Below, piece by piece: positions 49,858 to 60,730 of a DNA stretch of 64,000 bases. Where the stretch lies: the NCBI RefSeq assembly GCF_001891085.1, contig NZ_JXUP01000004.1, positions 1 through 64,000 on the forward strand, read 5' to 3'. The notes under the pieces were generated by a model. It was not told the DNA's origin. It was given only the letters and a program-made list of their open reading frames with translations, and searched no databases. Source of the stretch: Campylobacter concisus. GTDB taxonomy: Bacteria > Campylobacterota > Campylobacteria > Campylobacterales > Campylobacteraceae. Both the position numbers and the translations under genes were made by a program. Each line of letters begins with the position of its first letter. The stretch's first letter is position 1.

Positions 49858-50709
49858 TTAATCTTCTCTAACCCTTAAAAATATTGGAAATCTTGGCTTG
49901 CCTTTGGCTGTTAAATTTTGAAATTTATATGTAATGATAGAGCCTATCTTTGGGGGATTTTGGCGCTTTTCATCGCTTAGTCCTGAGCCTATTTTAAAGA
50001 TAGTGCCAGATTTTGGCTCGCTAGCTTTTTCTTCTTTATCTTTACCGCCAAGCGCCTTGCAAGTAAGCGAGCCAGCAAGGTTAGCGTATTTACCGCTGCC
50101 TTTGTTTATAGCGGTCACTTCACACTCGGCATCTTTAAATTTCTTAAATTTAAGTGCATTTTTGCTTCGTTTTCTCTCGTATGGCGCATTTGGCTCACGC
50201 ACGACTGATCCCTCTCCGCCTTTTGCGATGATACTTTCAGTAAATTTCAAAAACTGGGCGTTATCACGCATCTTTATCTGTTTTATGATGATTAAATTGT
50301 TATTTGGCTCATTTTTTAGAAATTTAGCCAAAACCTCAAGTCTGGTAAGCAAACCACCACTTGCCTCAGGCACATCAAAAACGTGAAATTTAAGCCTTCT
50401 CCACGCCTTTTCATCGGGCAGCTTATCCATAACGGTCGCTTGAATTTCTTCAAACTTAAGCTCCTTTGCGTAAAGCTCGCCATCGAGTGCAAATTTTGGG
50501 AAATTTTTAGTAAAACTTAGCGGTGCATTTAGCTTTTTGCCCTGTCTTGATAGTAAATTCTCTCCGTCCCAGTAGGCACGCACGCCATCAAGCTTCTCGC
50601 TAGCTAGCCAGCCACTAACATTTTGATCTTTATACTCGCTAAGGCGCAGCAAATCAAGAGAAAATGCAAAATTTAAAAGGGCTAAAGCCACAAAAATTAT
50701 TCTAATCAA
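49858..50709 (-). CDS. Exported ATP-dependent DNA ligase (Lig E type)
   Basis: A minimal ATP-dependent DNA ligase (283 aa) with an N-terminal signal peptide of about 17 residues (IIFVALALLNFAFS). Ligase motifs are in order: KLDGVRAYW with the adenylated Lys, FALDGELY, the FHVFD block, GGEGSVVR and ALKFKKFKDAE. It has only the nucleotidyltransferase and OB domains. Lig E enzymes are thought to act in the periplasm during DNA uptake. I prefer the TTG at 50709, which overlaps the tag stop as TTGA. Confidence 0.88.
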   Translation of the reverse strand: MIRIIFVALALLNFAFSLDLLRLSEYKDQNVSGWLASEKLDGVRAYWDGENLLSRQGKKLNAPLSFTKNFPKFALDGELYAKELKFEEIQATVMDKLPDEKAWRRLKFHVFDVPEASGGLLTRLEVLAKFLKNEPNNNLIIIKQIKMRDNAQFLKFTESIIAKGGEGSVVREPNAPYERKRSKNALKFKKFKDAECEVTAINKGSGKYANLAGSLTCKALGGKDKEEKASEPKSGTIFKIGSGLSDEKRQNPPKIGSIITYKFQNLTAKGKPRFPIFLRVRED

Positions 50710-51284
50710 GCTTTTGCCTTGCAAAAGCAATAGTCCATATGATCATCTACAACGCCCACACTTTGCAAAAATGCATAGGTGCTAACAGAGCCTAAAAATT
50801 TAAACCCTCGCTTTTTTAGCTCCTTTGCCACAAAGTCTGACATAGGCGTAGTGGCTGGCACTTGTTTGATATCTTGATAGTGATTTATGATCTGCTTGCC
50901 GTCAAATTTGGGATCAAATTTTCTTAGCAAATACCCCCACAAATAGTCATAAAAACTACCAAATTCTTGAGTTACGGATAAAAATGCAATGGCATTTGCA
51001 GAAAGTGATTTTAGTTTTAATTGGTTACGAATCAGCCTCTCATTTTGCATAAATTTAGCTATCTCAGCCTCGCCGTAATGCTTGATCTTCTCTGGATCAA
51101 AGCCATCAAACGCCTCTCTCATGGCCTCTCTTTTTTGAAGCACTCCATGCCACGAAAGTCCCGCCTGAAAGCCCTCCAGAACTATCATTTCGAAAAATTT
51201 TCTATCATCTTTTACGACTTTGCCCCACTCATTATCGTGGTAAGCTATATCAAGCTCGCCTTTTGCCCATCCACATCGCCTCAT
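50706..51284 (-). CDS. tag: DNA-3-methyladenine glycosylase I
   Basis: A 192-residue Tag-family repair glycosylase removing 3-methyladenine. The N-terminal Cys and CGWAK...AYHDNEWG, the LEGFQAGLSW block, and the C-terminal DDHMDYCFCK hold the zinc-snap Cys and His residues. It overlaps the ligase by four bases, pairing two DNA-processing enzymes. Confidence 0.95.
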   Translation of the reverse strand: MRRCGWAKGELDIAYHDNEWGKVVKDDRKFFEMIVLEGFQAGLSWHGVLQKREAMREAFDGFDPEKIKHYGEAEIAKFMQNERLIRNQLKLKSLSANAIAFLSVTQEFGSFYDYLWGYLLRKFDPKFDGKQIINHYQDIKQVPATTPMSDFVAKELKKRGFKFLGSVSTYAFLQSVGVVDDHMDYCFCKAKA

Positions 51285-51293
51285 CTGCGTCCC

Positions 51294-52352
51294 TTAAATC
51301 TTAACTCCGTAAAACTCACAGTACCACTCAACAAATTTAGCCACGCCGTCGTTTACTTTTGTATTTGGCTTGTAGTCAAAGTCAGCCACCAAATCGCTCA
51401 CATCAGCAAATGTTGCTGGCACATCGCCTGCTTGAAGTGGGAGAAAATTTTTCTTAATCTCGCGGCCGATCTTTATCTCAACCGCCTTGATGTAGTCCAT
51501 GAGCTCGACTGGGCTGTTGTTACCGATATTATAGACCTTAAACGGCGCTTTTGAAGTGGCAGGATCTGGATGCTTTGCGTCCCAGTTTGGATTAGGCTTA
51601 GCAGGATTATCTATGCACTTAATGATACCCTTTACGATATCGTCCACGTAGGTAAAGTCGCGCTTCATCTTGCCGTAGTTAAAGACGTCGATACTCTTAT
51701 CTTTAAGCGCAGCATCAACAAACAAAAATAGCGCCATATCAGGGCGTCCCCATGGTCCATACACCGTAAAAAAGCGAAGTCCAGTCGTTGGCACGTTAAA
51801 TAGATGACTATAAGTATGTGCCATCATCTCGTTACTCTTTTTAGTCGCTGCGTAGAGGCTTATTGGGTGATTGACCGCCTCGTGCGTAGAAAATGGCATG
51901 TTCTCATTTAGTCCATAAACCGAGCTAGAGCTTGCATAGACTAGGTTTTTGATCTCATTGTGGCGGCAGCACTCGAGGATATTCACAAAGCCCGTGATAT
52001 TACTGTCTATATAGGCTTTTGGGTTTATGAGCGAGTAGCGAACGCCAGCTTGTGCGGCTAAATTTACTACTACGTCAAATTTTTCTTTATCAAAAAGCTT
52101 TTTCATCGTCTTTTCATCAGCGAGATCTGCTTTTATAAATTTTAAATTCGGATGCGTTTTTGAGGTGATAAGCTTGCCATAGTCTATCTCGCTCGTATCA
52201 AAGCCAGCCGTTTTTAGGCGTGCAAGCTTTAAATTTACGTCGTAATAGTCATTTATCACGTCATATCCGACGACCTCGTCGCCTCTTTTTACAAGGGCAT
52301 TTGCAAGGTGAAATCCTATAAATCCAGCTGTTCCAGTTACTAAAATTTTCAT
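51294..52352 (-). CDS. NAD-dependent epimerase, UDP-glucuronate 4-epimerase-like
   Basis: An extended SDR (352 aa) with [44 protein letters not shown] and the catalytic YAATK. The pattern fits the Cap1J/WbnF class that makes UDP-galacturonate from UDP-glucuronate, the product of Ugd nearby. AAGGAAAAAT precedes the ATG. It lies outside the main pgl run, separated by the ligase and tag genes. Confidence 0.88.
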   Translation of the reverse strand: MKILVTGTAGFIGFHLANALVKRGDEVVGYDVINDYYDVNLKLARLKTAGFDTSEIDYGKLITSKTHPNLKFIKADLADEKTMKKLFDKEKFDVVVNLAAQAGVRYSLINPKAYIDSNITGFVNILECCRHNEIKNLVYASSSSVYGLNENMPFSTHEAVNHPISLYAATKKSNEMMAHTYSHLFNVPTTGLRFFTVYGPWGRPDMALFLFVDAALKDKSIDVFNYGKMKRDFTYVDDIVKGIIKCIDNPAKPNPNWDAKHPDPATSKAPFKVYNIGNNSPVELMDYIKAVEIKIGREIKKNFLPLQAGDVPATFADVSDLVADFDYKPNTKVNDGVAKFVEWYCEFYGVKI

Positions 52353-52397
52353 ATTTTTCCTTTCATTTTTGGCTTATTTTAGTGCAAAAATGTAAAT

Positions 52398-53111
52398 TTA
52401 CGTATTTAGATCAGGGTAGTCCCAAGCGTTAAATTCAGCTCTTAAGTCGTCGTTCTCCCAACCTTTGCAACATAGCCACTCAAGCCCTGCACGTCTCTCC
52501 ATAACGACCTCTTCGTCAAGTCCGGCAACCTTTTTACCGTTTATCCTTGCATCAACACACGCCCAGTGATAGCGATAAACTAGGTCAAGCTTGCTTAAAA
52601 TTTCATCCAAACTGCGTAGTTTTGAGCGATTTTTGAACCCACCCTCTCTAAAGACATCCATCACAAAATCGCAGTCGCAAATTTTATCCATCTTACCGAT
52701 ATCTTCGGCAATGCCAAGCGCCCAAAGCAAGATCCAAAGCGACTCATATTTCCAGCCCATATTTACGGCCAAATTTATATCAGCCCTGCCCTCTACGACC
52801 TCTTTTTCTTTTGCACTTAGGTCATCATAAAAATCGCCCAAAAAGTCTTTAGCCCAGGCTATCTCATCTTCACTTAAGTGGCCATTGTCGCGGATCGTGC
52901 AGGCACACATAATGGCCGTAAATGAGCAAACCGCACGAGCAATGATCTCATCAACGCTTCTTGGCGTAACTTCACTATTGTCATACCTTAGTGGCAGACT
53001 CTCGAGCACAGCCACGCCCTCTTTTTTTAAAATTTTTATGCTCTCATCTTTTCTTTGTTGCGCTGTTTTTGGCATATCCGCACCTTTTTTAAAAATATCA
53101 AACACTCCCAT
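52398..53111 (-). CDS. DUF4272-family protein of unknown function
   Basis: A 237-residue soluble protein. WKYESLWILLWALG, a CDFV segment and the SLDEILSKLDLVYRYHWACVDARINGK block with a following ERRAGLEWL fit the DUF4272 family as I know it. There is no signal peptide or membrane segment. It is 2 bases after mqo. No function is known for the family. Confidence 0.7.
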   Translation of the reverse strand: MGVFDIFKKGADMPKTAQQRKDESIKILKKEGVAVLESLPLRYDNSEVTPRSVDEIIARAVCSFTAIMCACTIRDNGHLSEDEIAWAKDFLGDFYDDLSAKEKEVVEGRADINLAVNMGWKYESLWILLWALGIAEDIGKMDKICDCDFVMDVFREGGFKNRSKLRSLDEILSKLDLVYRYHWACVDARINGKKVAGLDEEVVMERRAGLEWLCCKGWENDDLRAEFNAWDYPDLNT

Positions 53112-53113
53112 TT

Positions 53114-54460
53114 TTACCCAAAAAACTCGGCGCTAAATTTCTCTTCGTTAAAATTTTTACCTAAAAATTTACAGGCTTCGATCATATCAGTTCTTGCTAT
53201 TTCAAAGCAACTAGTAGCCCCAGGGCTTGGAGTCATATTAAAACTTATGCCCTCGCCTGTGCTTATCTTGCCCTCGCCAAGCTCAAGGCACTTTTTATTA
53301 CGGTCGATAACTTGCGGTCTTACGCCGCCAAAATTTACAGCATAGCTAAGATCGTTTTCACTTAGGCTTGGCACGATCTTTCTAGCATCTTTTACAAATT
53401 CTTTTTTATTGATAAATGGCACTTCAAATAAGAAATTTCTTAAAATATAAGATCTAATGTCGCTATCTTTTAAGAGATTTGTAAAGACTTCAAAGACGTT
53501 TTTATCAAATTTTAGGCATTTACAAAAGTCAAAAAAGCTTGAACAGCCGTGATATCTCTCTAGTTTTGGTATGACTAGAGCTGTTGGTCCAAAGCGGGTA
53601 TTTCCATTAGCTAGGATATCTGGATCGCCGTGAAGCGCGGCAAATGGTAGCTTATCATTTTGCACCATATAAACTTTGCCGTTTAGCAGGCGTTTTTTTG
53701 CGAAATAAAAGCTTCCAGCAACGGGCAGTGTGCTAAGATGAAGCCCATAACCCATTTTGTGAGCCAAAAATAGCGAGTGGCCTCCAGCATCGACTACGAC
53801 GTAGTTTGCAGTGATCACTTCGCCATCATTTATCTTTATGTGAAATGTATCGCCAGCCTTTTTTATATCAGTTACTTCTGAGTTTAGGCTGATCTCATAA
53901 CCATCTGCGCCTAAATTTAGCGCATTTTGCACGAGTGAATTTGCTAAGCCGCCAAAGTCCATCGTCGTAAACTGCCCATTTTGCGTACCTATGGCGATGA
54001 TATTTTCTGGCCTCTCATTGCCATTTGCGTCAAAAACGACGTTTGGCTCGATTTGCTTTAACTTCTCTTTGTCATAAATTTCAAGATAAGGGAAAAGCTC
54101 TTTAAAACTCTCATATCTCTCTTTCATGCACTCTACTTCGGCATCTCCGATAGCTAGTGCCATCTTTTGATGAGCGAACATATATTTGCCATCAAGATTG
54201 TATTTTAGAGCATATTTTACTGGCATATTTGCCACACGAGAGACTTTTTTTGCCTTTTCTAGTGTATAGTTTGTCTCGATATCACCACAATGAATGGTTT
54301 GTGAGTTGCCTTTGCCGTTTGAATTTAGAGTAGCTACGCCGTCATATTTTTCTAAAAGTGCGACCTTTTTTATATCACTAAATGCAGCCAACTCATAAAA
54401 GAGCGCCGTCCCACTAATGCCTGCTCCGACAATTACCACTTCAAAGTGCTTCTGCCTCAT
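53114..54460 (-). CDS. mqo: Malate:quinone oxidoreductase-like FAD enzyme
   Basis: An FAD-dependent oxidoreductase (448 aa) with the dinucleotide motif VVIVGAGISGTALFYELA. LLEKYDGVATLNSNGKGNSQ and HCGDIETNYT match the Campylobacter protein annotated as Mqo, which passes electrons from malate to quinone at the membrane in the TCA cycle. The start at 54460 has GGGAGAAAAA upstream. The related 2-hydroxyglutarate oxidase is the main alternative. Confidence 0.82.
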   Translation of the reverse strand: MRQKHFEVVIVGAGISGTALFYELAAFSDIKKVALLEKYDGVATLNSNGKGNSQTIHCGDIETNYTLEKAKKVSRVANMPVKYALKYNLDGKYMFAHQKMALAIGDAEVECMKERYESFKELFPYLEIYDKEKLKQIEPNVVFDANGNERPENIIAIGTQNGQFTTMDFGGLANSLVQNALNLGADGYEISLNSEVTDIKKAGDTFHIKINDGEVITANYVVVDAGGHSLFLAHKMGYGLHLSTLPVAGSFYFAKKRLLNGKVYMVQNDKLPFAALHGDPDILANGNTRFGPTALVIPKLERYHGCSSFFDFCKCLKFDKNVFEVFTNLLKDSDIRSYILRNFLFEVPFINKKEFVKDARKIVPSLSENDLSYAVNFGGVRPQVIDRNKKCLELGEGKISTGEGISFNMTPSPGATSCFEIARTDMIEACKFLGKNFNEEKFSAEFFG

Positions 54461-54562
54461 TTTTTCTCCCAAAAAAGTTTAGTCGCCAAAATGATACTAT
54501 ATTAATTTTAAAACAAACAGCATAGTTAAAAAAGCTAGAATTTTTATATAAAAGTGAAATTT

Positions 54563-54582
54563 GGCAAGGTTCTCACCTTGCC
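54563..54582 (-). terminator. Hairpin after the TonB-receptor gene
   Basis: GGCAAGG and CCTTGCC form a perfect 7-bp stem with a TTCTCA loop, seven bases past the receptor stop. On the minus strand AAATTTCACTTTT follows. Confidence 0.65.
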
Positions 54583-54588
54583 TTGAAG

Positions 54589-56588
54589 TTAAAATTTATA
54601 AGATACGTTTACTTTGAAATTTCTACCCGGCTCCCAGTCATAAGTTATTTCGTTGTCAAAAAGTCTCTGAGATTGAGAAACATAGGCTTTGTCAAATAGA
54701 TTATAAATTCCCGCATTTACTTCAAGCCCTTTAAATTTACCGCTACTTGGCGCATAGGTAGCGTAGATGTCGCTAACTGCGTAGCTTGGTATCTTGACAT
54801 TTTTATCGTCGCCAGCTGAGACGGTATTTTTTGAAGCAAAGTAGATTAGGTTGTAGCCTATTAGCGTATCGATCCTTGAAAATGCGTACTCTGCGTTAAA
54901 TGTGTATTTATCGCCCTGATCGCGGTAACCAATGATATTTGAGGTATAGTAGCCACCGCTTGCCTTAGCGACCCTATCTTTGTATTTTACATTTTGATGA
55001 GTGTAGCTAGCAGCTAGGCTTAGTGCGTCTAAATTTAGCCTTGCAAGTAGCTCGACGCCACTTATATCAGCTCCACCAGCGTTTATACGTCTGGATATAG
55101 TTATTTCATTTGGCGGCGTTCCAGTCACATAAGAGCCATTATCTACGATTAAGTTTTTATATTTTGTCTGAAGTATTTTGCAGAGAGGCTATATGAGCTA
55201 GCTTCATTTATGTCGCCATGATATTTAAGACCAGTTTCATAGCTATTACCAGTCGTTGCTTTTAGATCTTTATTTGCTTCAAAATTTTTTGCCCTACTAG
55301 CATACATCGACTCCATAACGTCAGGCCCTCTAAAGACTCTTGCATAGCTTGCAAATGCGTTAAGCCCTTTAATGATCTCATAATCAAGCGCAAGCGCTGG
55401 GGTAAATTCATTGTATTTATAGGTATAGCTCTTTACATTTCCAGCCCTGCCATCATAGCTTTTTAGCTCATGGTGCGTATATCTGATACCTGGAATGATA
55501 GTTAGCGAGCTAAAATTTAGCGCATCTTCTGCATATATTGAGTAGTTATTTACTTTTTCTGGGTAGTGGTTGTCTGGTTTGTTAAAATTTTTACTTTGGT
55601 AAAACTCAGCGCCATATCTAAAAGTCTGTGTCAAAGCGCCACTCTCGACTACGCTTTTAGCCTTTGCATTTATGCCATTTGTCTTTACGCCTAAAATTTT
55701 TAATATAGGGTCATCTTTTTTGTGCTCGGTATTATATGCCGTTACCTCTAAATTCAAAAGATCGCTTGGCTTATACTCATACTTTAGCGTTATCGTATCA
55801 CGCTCATATTTGCGGTAGTCATCAACATTTACTCCATTATGCCAGCTACCAAATTCTGCTCTAAATGGATAAATGCCCTTGAACTCATTATGCTCTCTTG
55901 AGATAGAAATTCTATGCGCATCAAGGAAGCTATAACCAAGCTTTAAAAGATAGCTAAGGTCGTTGCCATCGCCACCTATCTTTGCTTTGTTGCCACTTTT
56001 GCCGTAGTCGTAGCCCTTGTGATTAATAGCGGCTATAAAATCAAGCCCTTCAACCGGTGCAGTAAAGAGCATAAGACCTTGAGAAAATTCGCTGTTATTT
56101 GAGGCGTATCCTGTCTTTATCTTTGCGCCGATGATCTCACCATCATCAAGCAAGTCTTTTGCATCAACCGTTTTAAAGGCGACCGAACCGCCAAGTGCAC
56201 CTGAGCCGTTTACCACTGATCTTGAGCCAACCTCGACATCAACAGCTTTTATAAGATCTGGATCGATCAGCAAGTCAGCGTTGTGGTGAAATGTATTTCC
56301 GTTTTGCTTCGCGCCATCTATCGTGATATTTAGACCGCGGTCGCTCACGCCCCTCATGTAAATTTTTTGATTCATGCCGTTTGTTCCGCCAACATAAACA
56401 CCAGGAATATCTCTCATCACGTCTTTTACTAGGCCAGCGTTTCTAGTTGAAATTTTGATATCATCAACGCCGTATCCGCCACTGCTACTTGTTACCTCAA
56501 CTCCGCTTAATACGCTCTCGTCTGCCCCATTTGCACAAACTGCTATGCTTGCTGCAAGAGAGAGTTTAAATAAGCTTTTAAATCTCAT
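54589..56588 (-). pseudogene. TonB-dependent outer-membrane receptor, one-base frameshift
   Basis: The first frame (56588-55149, 479 codons) has a signal peptide, a plug domain (DVMRDIPGVYVGG; KIYMRGVSDRGLNITIDG; SGALGGSVAFKT) and beta-barrel sequence, and stops after RQNIKT. The second (from about 55148 to 54589) completes the barrel, ending FKVNVSYKF with a terminal Phe. Around 55154-55158 the sequence has five A where six would join the two frames into about 666 residues. Plug and barrel sequences resemble iron or haem receptors, but the ligand is not clear. It may be a true phase mutant, a sequencing indel, or be rescued by -1 slippage. Confidence 0.88.
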
Positions 56589-57020
56589 ATTTTCTCCTAT
56601 TTTGGTTATTAAAATTACTATTTTAATTTTATAGCATAATTTTGAGATTGAATATTATAATTTTAAGTATAAATTTTGGATAAATTTTTGATTTTTTTGG
56701 CAAAAATATAAACTATTTTTAAATTTTAATTATCTAATAAATTAATTAAATATTGAGATAAAGGACAAAATTATATAATTTTATCAAGATAGTAAATAAG
56801 GTTAATTTTTAATAAAAAATTATTATAAGTATAAAAATTCTTAAATTTTGTAGATAATTTTTATCAAGAAATGCTTAAGAAATCTAAAATAAATTTTGCT
56901 TTTTTTAGCGCTCAGAATTGTTTTTATAAACACTCTTAAGTAGATTATGAAAAAATTTTATAAATTTTAAATAAGATAGAGCAAAACTCTTGGATCTGCT
57001 GGAAGTATCATATAAATTTA
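56589..57020. other. AT-rich intergenic region upstream of the TonB receptor
   Basis: About 430 bases of very AT-rich DNA with no gene in any frame. A TATAAAAT-like -10 lies near 56626-56633 on the minus strand, about 40 bases before the receptor start. GATAATTTTTATC at 56853-56865 is a short palindrome resembling half of a Fur box, but it is 265 bases from the receptor. Regulation by Fur is plausible for the receptor and unproven here. Confidence 0.4.
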
Positions 57021-57682
57021 CTAGACGCCATTGAAGGCAAAAATGAAAAATTCATTCATGCAAATATCATCCTTTTTCATATTTTTTAGTCTTAGACTTA
57101 CGTTGGTGTCTTGCCAAAGTATCGGCAGCAATGCAAACATCACCTTATCAAGGCTAAAATTTCTTACATCCTCAGGCCAGCCATCCTAGTGACAAAGCTT
57201 GTAAAATTTAGATATATCGTCGCAAAGCACCCAGTAAAAACTACGAGTAGCCAAGCTGTGCATCCTCCCATTTGCCGCTATCTGGCACGCAGTAAAAGAC
57301 ATTGCCAGCTTTGCCACCAAAGGCACCGCCGTTTATCGCGAAAAATCCATCCAAAACATCGTTTGCCGCGAGCAAATTGCTAGACATCTGCCCTGCTTCG
57401 CTAAAGCTCTTGCCAAGGTTAAAGCTGTATTCCCCGCTTCATCTGCTCGCATCCTGAGCCAAGTAGGCGTAGCTAACCTCCGTCTATCACGATGCCACCA
57501 CACCCATAAACAAGTGCTCCCATCGGTGAATAAGTAGTTACCTGAGAAGTCCTAAAAGCTCGCTTTGCGCCCCGCCCTTATCACTGGGCAAAATTTCCAC
57601 TCGTTCTTAGCTTATTTAGCCACTCTTCGACCAGCTACCAGCCCGGCTCATTTGTATCCATGAGCCACTCTAAAGCTCTCAT
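57021..57682 (-). pseudogene. Decayed DUF2625-family gene
   Basis: Translating the minus strand in three frames gives consecutive blocks of one DUF2625-like protein. They are MRALEWLMDTNEPGW; GAQSELLGLL; VTTYSPMGALVYGCGGIVI; LRLLGSG; LGKSFSEAGQ; DVLDGFFAINGGAFGGKAG followed by NVFYCVPDSGKWED; GWPEDVRNF; LPILWQD. The order and spacing are as in the family, over about 220 codons. At least four in-frame stops and three or four frame changes disrupt it. This shows a gene lost to decay. The family has no known function. GC content is higher than the flanking AT-rich stretch. Confidence 0.75.
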
Positions 57683-57725
57683 TACGAGTTGTTGCGATAA
57701 AATTTGATTAAATTTAAAAGAAGAT

Positions 57726-57747
57726 TTTGGCGAGTAGCCTCGCCAAA
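57726..57747 (-). terminator. fabI terminator hairpin
   Basis: TTTGGCGAG and CTCGCCAAA form a perfect 9-bp stem around TAGC, 14 bases past the fabI stop. On the minus strand it is followed by ATCTTCTTTTAAATTT. Confidence 0.8.
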
Positions 57748-57761
57748 TTTATGTCAGTAGG

Positions 57762-58834
<1,073 letters not shown>

Positions 58835-59515
58835 TCAGCGAGATGACGCGCTAATAAGTTCCAAGAAACCAGAGGCATCCCAGCTGGCTGTTCCTACTAG
58901 TACTCCGTTACAGTTCGCGATACCCGCCATCCCGCCGATATTTGCGGCATTTACGCTGCCGCCGTAAAGTAGCGGCGCTCTCGTCTGCTCGCGAATGAAA
59001 TTTAAAACTCCTTCGATCTGCTCTGTGCTCGCGCTCTTGCCCGTGCCTATCGCCCACACGGGCTCGTAGGCAATCAGCAGCCGCTCGTAGCCAAGGTCTA
59101 TATTTTCAAGCTGGCGGCTTAGAAATTCTTTGGTCGCTCCAGCTTCGTTCACGCTCAAATTTTCGCCGATACAGTAGACGATCTGCCAGCCCGCCTTTAC
59201 GGCAAAGTCGAATTTAGCTCGCAAAAGCTCCTCGCTCTCGCCAAGCTCCCTCCGTTCGGAATGCCCGATCAGCACGCTTTTTACGCCAAACTCGTCCAGC
59301 ATCGCCTTGCCGATCTCGCCGGTGTGAGCGCCGCTTTCGCAAGGGTAAAAATTTTGCGCGCCGAGTTTAAATTTATGAGCCGCGCCATCAAGCGCACTAA
59401 ACGGCGGAAATACCGTCACGTCGTCGTTTGCGCTTAAATTTGCGTCTAAAATTTCAGCGTATTTAGCAAAGCTTGCTCTCGTGTGATTGCACTTTAAATT
59501 TGCTAAAAACCTCAC
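58835..59515 (-). CDS. tpiA: Triosephosphate isomerase
   Basis: A 226-residue TIM barrel, shorter than the usual 250 as in other campylobacters. The catalytic His is in IGHSERR and the Glu is in [14 protein letters not shown], with [10 protein letters not shown] closing the phosphate site. It starts at GTG, overlapping the pgk stop as GTGA. With pgk and gapA it forms the lower glycolytic/gluconeogenic block. Confidence 0.94.
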   Translation of the reverse strand: MRFLANLKCNHTRASFAKYAEILDANLSANDDVTVFPPFSALDGAAHKFKLGAQNFYPCESGAHTGEIGKAMLDEFGVKSVLIGHSERRELGESEELLRAKFDFAVKAGWQIVYCIGENLSVNEAGATKEFLSRQLENIDLGYERLLIAYEPVWAIGTGKSASTEQIEGVLNFIREQTRAPLLYGGSVNAANIGGMAGIANCNGVLVGTASWDASGFLELISASSR

Positions 59516-60714
59516 TCCATAGCCTTTCTAAGCGGTTTTATGCCGGGTAGCTCTTTGCCCTCGATGAGCTCCAGACTCGCGCCGCCTCCAGTCGAGATAA
59601 AGGTCATCTCGTCGGCGTCTCCCGCACGCTCGACCACATCAGCCGTATCGCCGCCGCCAACGACCGTAGTTGCGTGAGTGTCGATAATGGCGTGGCTCAT
59701 TTTGATGCTACCTTTGCTAAATTTATCCATCTCAAAAACGCCCATAGGTCCGTTCCACCAGATGGTTTGAGCATCGGCGATGACCTCTTTAAATAGCCTG
59801 ATCGATGCTGGTCCGATGTCAAGCCCCATCCAGCCATTTGGGATCTCTTGAGCTGGGACGTATTTTACGGCGCTTTCAGCCGAAAATGTCTGAGCAGCGA
59901 CTACATCTACTGGCAAGTAAATTTTTACACCCAGCTCTTTGCCTTTTTGTAAAATTTGCCTTGCATCTTCGATGAGCTCTTCTTCAAGGAGCGAATTTCC
60001 GATGTTTTCACCAAGTGATTTTAAAAATGTAAATGCCATGCCACCGCCAATTATCAGTTTATCTACGCGTGGCAGAAGGTTATGCAGGGCTTGAAGTTTG
60101 CCACTAACCTTTGAGCCACCCACAACTGCGACAAATGGGCGGGATGGATGTTTTATCAAATTTTGAGCGAAATTTATCTCTTTTTGTAGTAAAAATCCCG
60201 CCGCCTTATGCTTCTCGTCGTAAAATTTAGTGATCGCCTCGACCGAGCTATGCGCCCTGTGGCAGACGCCAAACGCGTCGTTGATGTAAAATTCGCCGTA
60301 CTTTGCGAGCTCGTCGGCTAGCGCCTCGTCGTTTTTGGTCTCGCCCTTTTCAAAGCGTAAATTTTCAAGAAGCAAAATTTCGCCAGGTTTTAGCGCGGCG
60401 ACTTTGGCTTTGGCGTCCGCGCCTATTATGTCCTCGGCAAATATCACGTCTCTATCAAGCAGCCTTGAAAGCCTCTTTGCCACGCCTCGCAGCGAAAATT
60501 TCTCCTCAAAGCCGTTTTTCGGACGTCCTAGGTGGCTAGCCAAAACCACGCTGCAGCCGTTATCTAGGCAGTAGCGGATCGTTGGTATCGCCGAGCGGAT
60601 ACGGCGGTCGTCGGTGATGTTTAAAAACTCGTCCATCGGCACGTTAAAATCGCACCTAACAAATACCTTTGCGCCGTCTAGCTCAAGATCGTTGATCGAT
60701 AAAATTTCACTCAT
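59512..60714 (-). CDS. pgk: Phosphoglycerate kinase
   Basis: A 400-residue two-domain kinase. The N-terminal domain has [18 protein letters not shown] and [12 protein letters not shown], which bind 3-phosphoglycerate. The C-terminal nucleotide domain has [22 protein letters not shown] and [15 protein letters not shown]. It follows gapA by 16 bases and overlaps tpiA. Confidence 0.96.
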   Translation of the reverse strand: MSEILSINDLELDGAKVFVRCDFNVPMDEFLNITDDRRIRSAIPTIRYCLDNGCSVVLASHLGRPKNGFEEKFSLRGVAKRLSRLLDRDVIFAEDIIGADAKAKVAALKPGEILLLENLRFEKGETKNDEALADELAKYGEFYINDAFGVCHRAHSSVEAITKFYDEKHKAAGFLLQKEINFAQNLIKHPSRPFVAVVGGSKVSGKLQALHNLLPRVDKLIIGGGMAFTFLKSLGENIGNSLLEEELIEDARQILQKGKELGVKIYLPVDVVAAQTFSAESAVKYVPAQEIPNGWMGLDIGPASIRLFKEVIADAQTIWWNGPMGVFEMDKFSKGSIKMSHAIIDTHATTVVGGGDTADVVERAGDADEMTFISTGGGASLELIEGKELPGIKPLRKAME

Positions 60715-60730
60715 TTTTCACCCTTTAAAT

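Noticed and set aside
54589..55128. Separate 179-residue gene starting at 55128
   Set aside because: It is the C-terminal barrel half of the TonB receptor in a shifted frame. It has no ribosome binding site or signal peptide of its own.
56853..56865. Fur box GATAATTTTTATC for the TonB receptor
   Set aside because: It is only a 5-bp inverted repeat in AT-rich DNA and lies about 265 bases from the start, so I kept it as a note and not as a called operator.
57111..57383. 90-residue plus-strand frame
   Set aside because: It is an antisense shadow of the decayed DUF2625 gene, basic and low in complexity, with no ribosome binding site.
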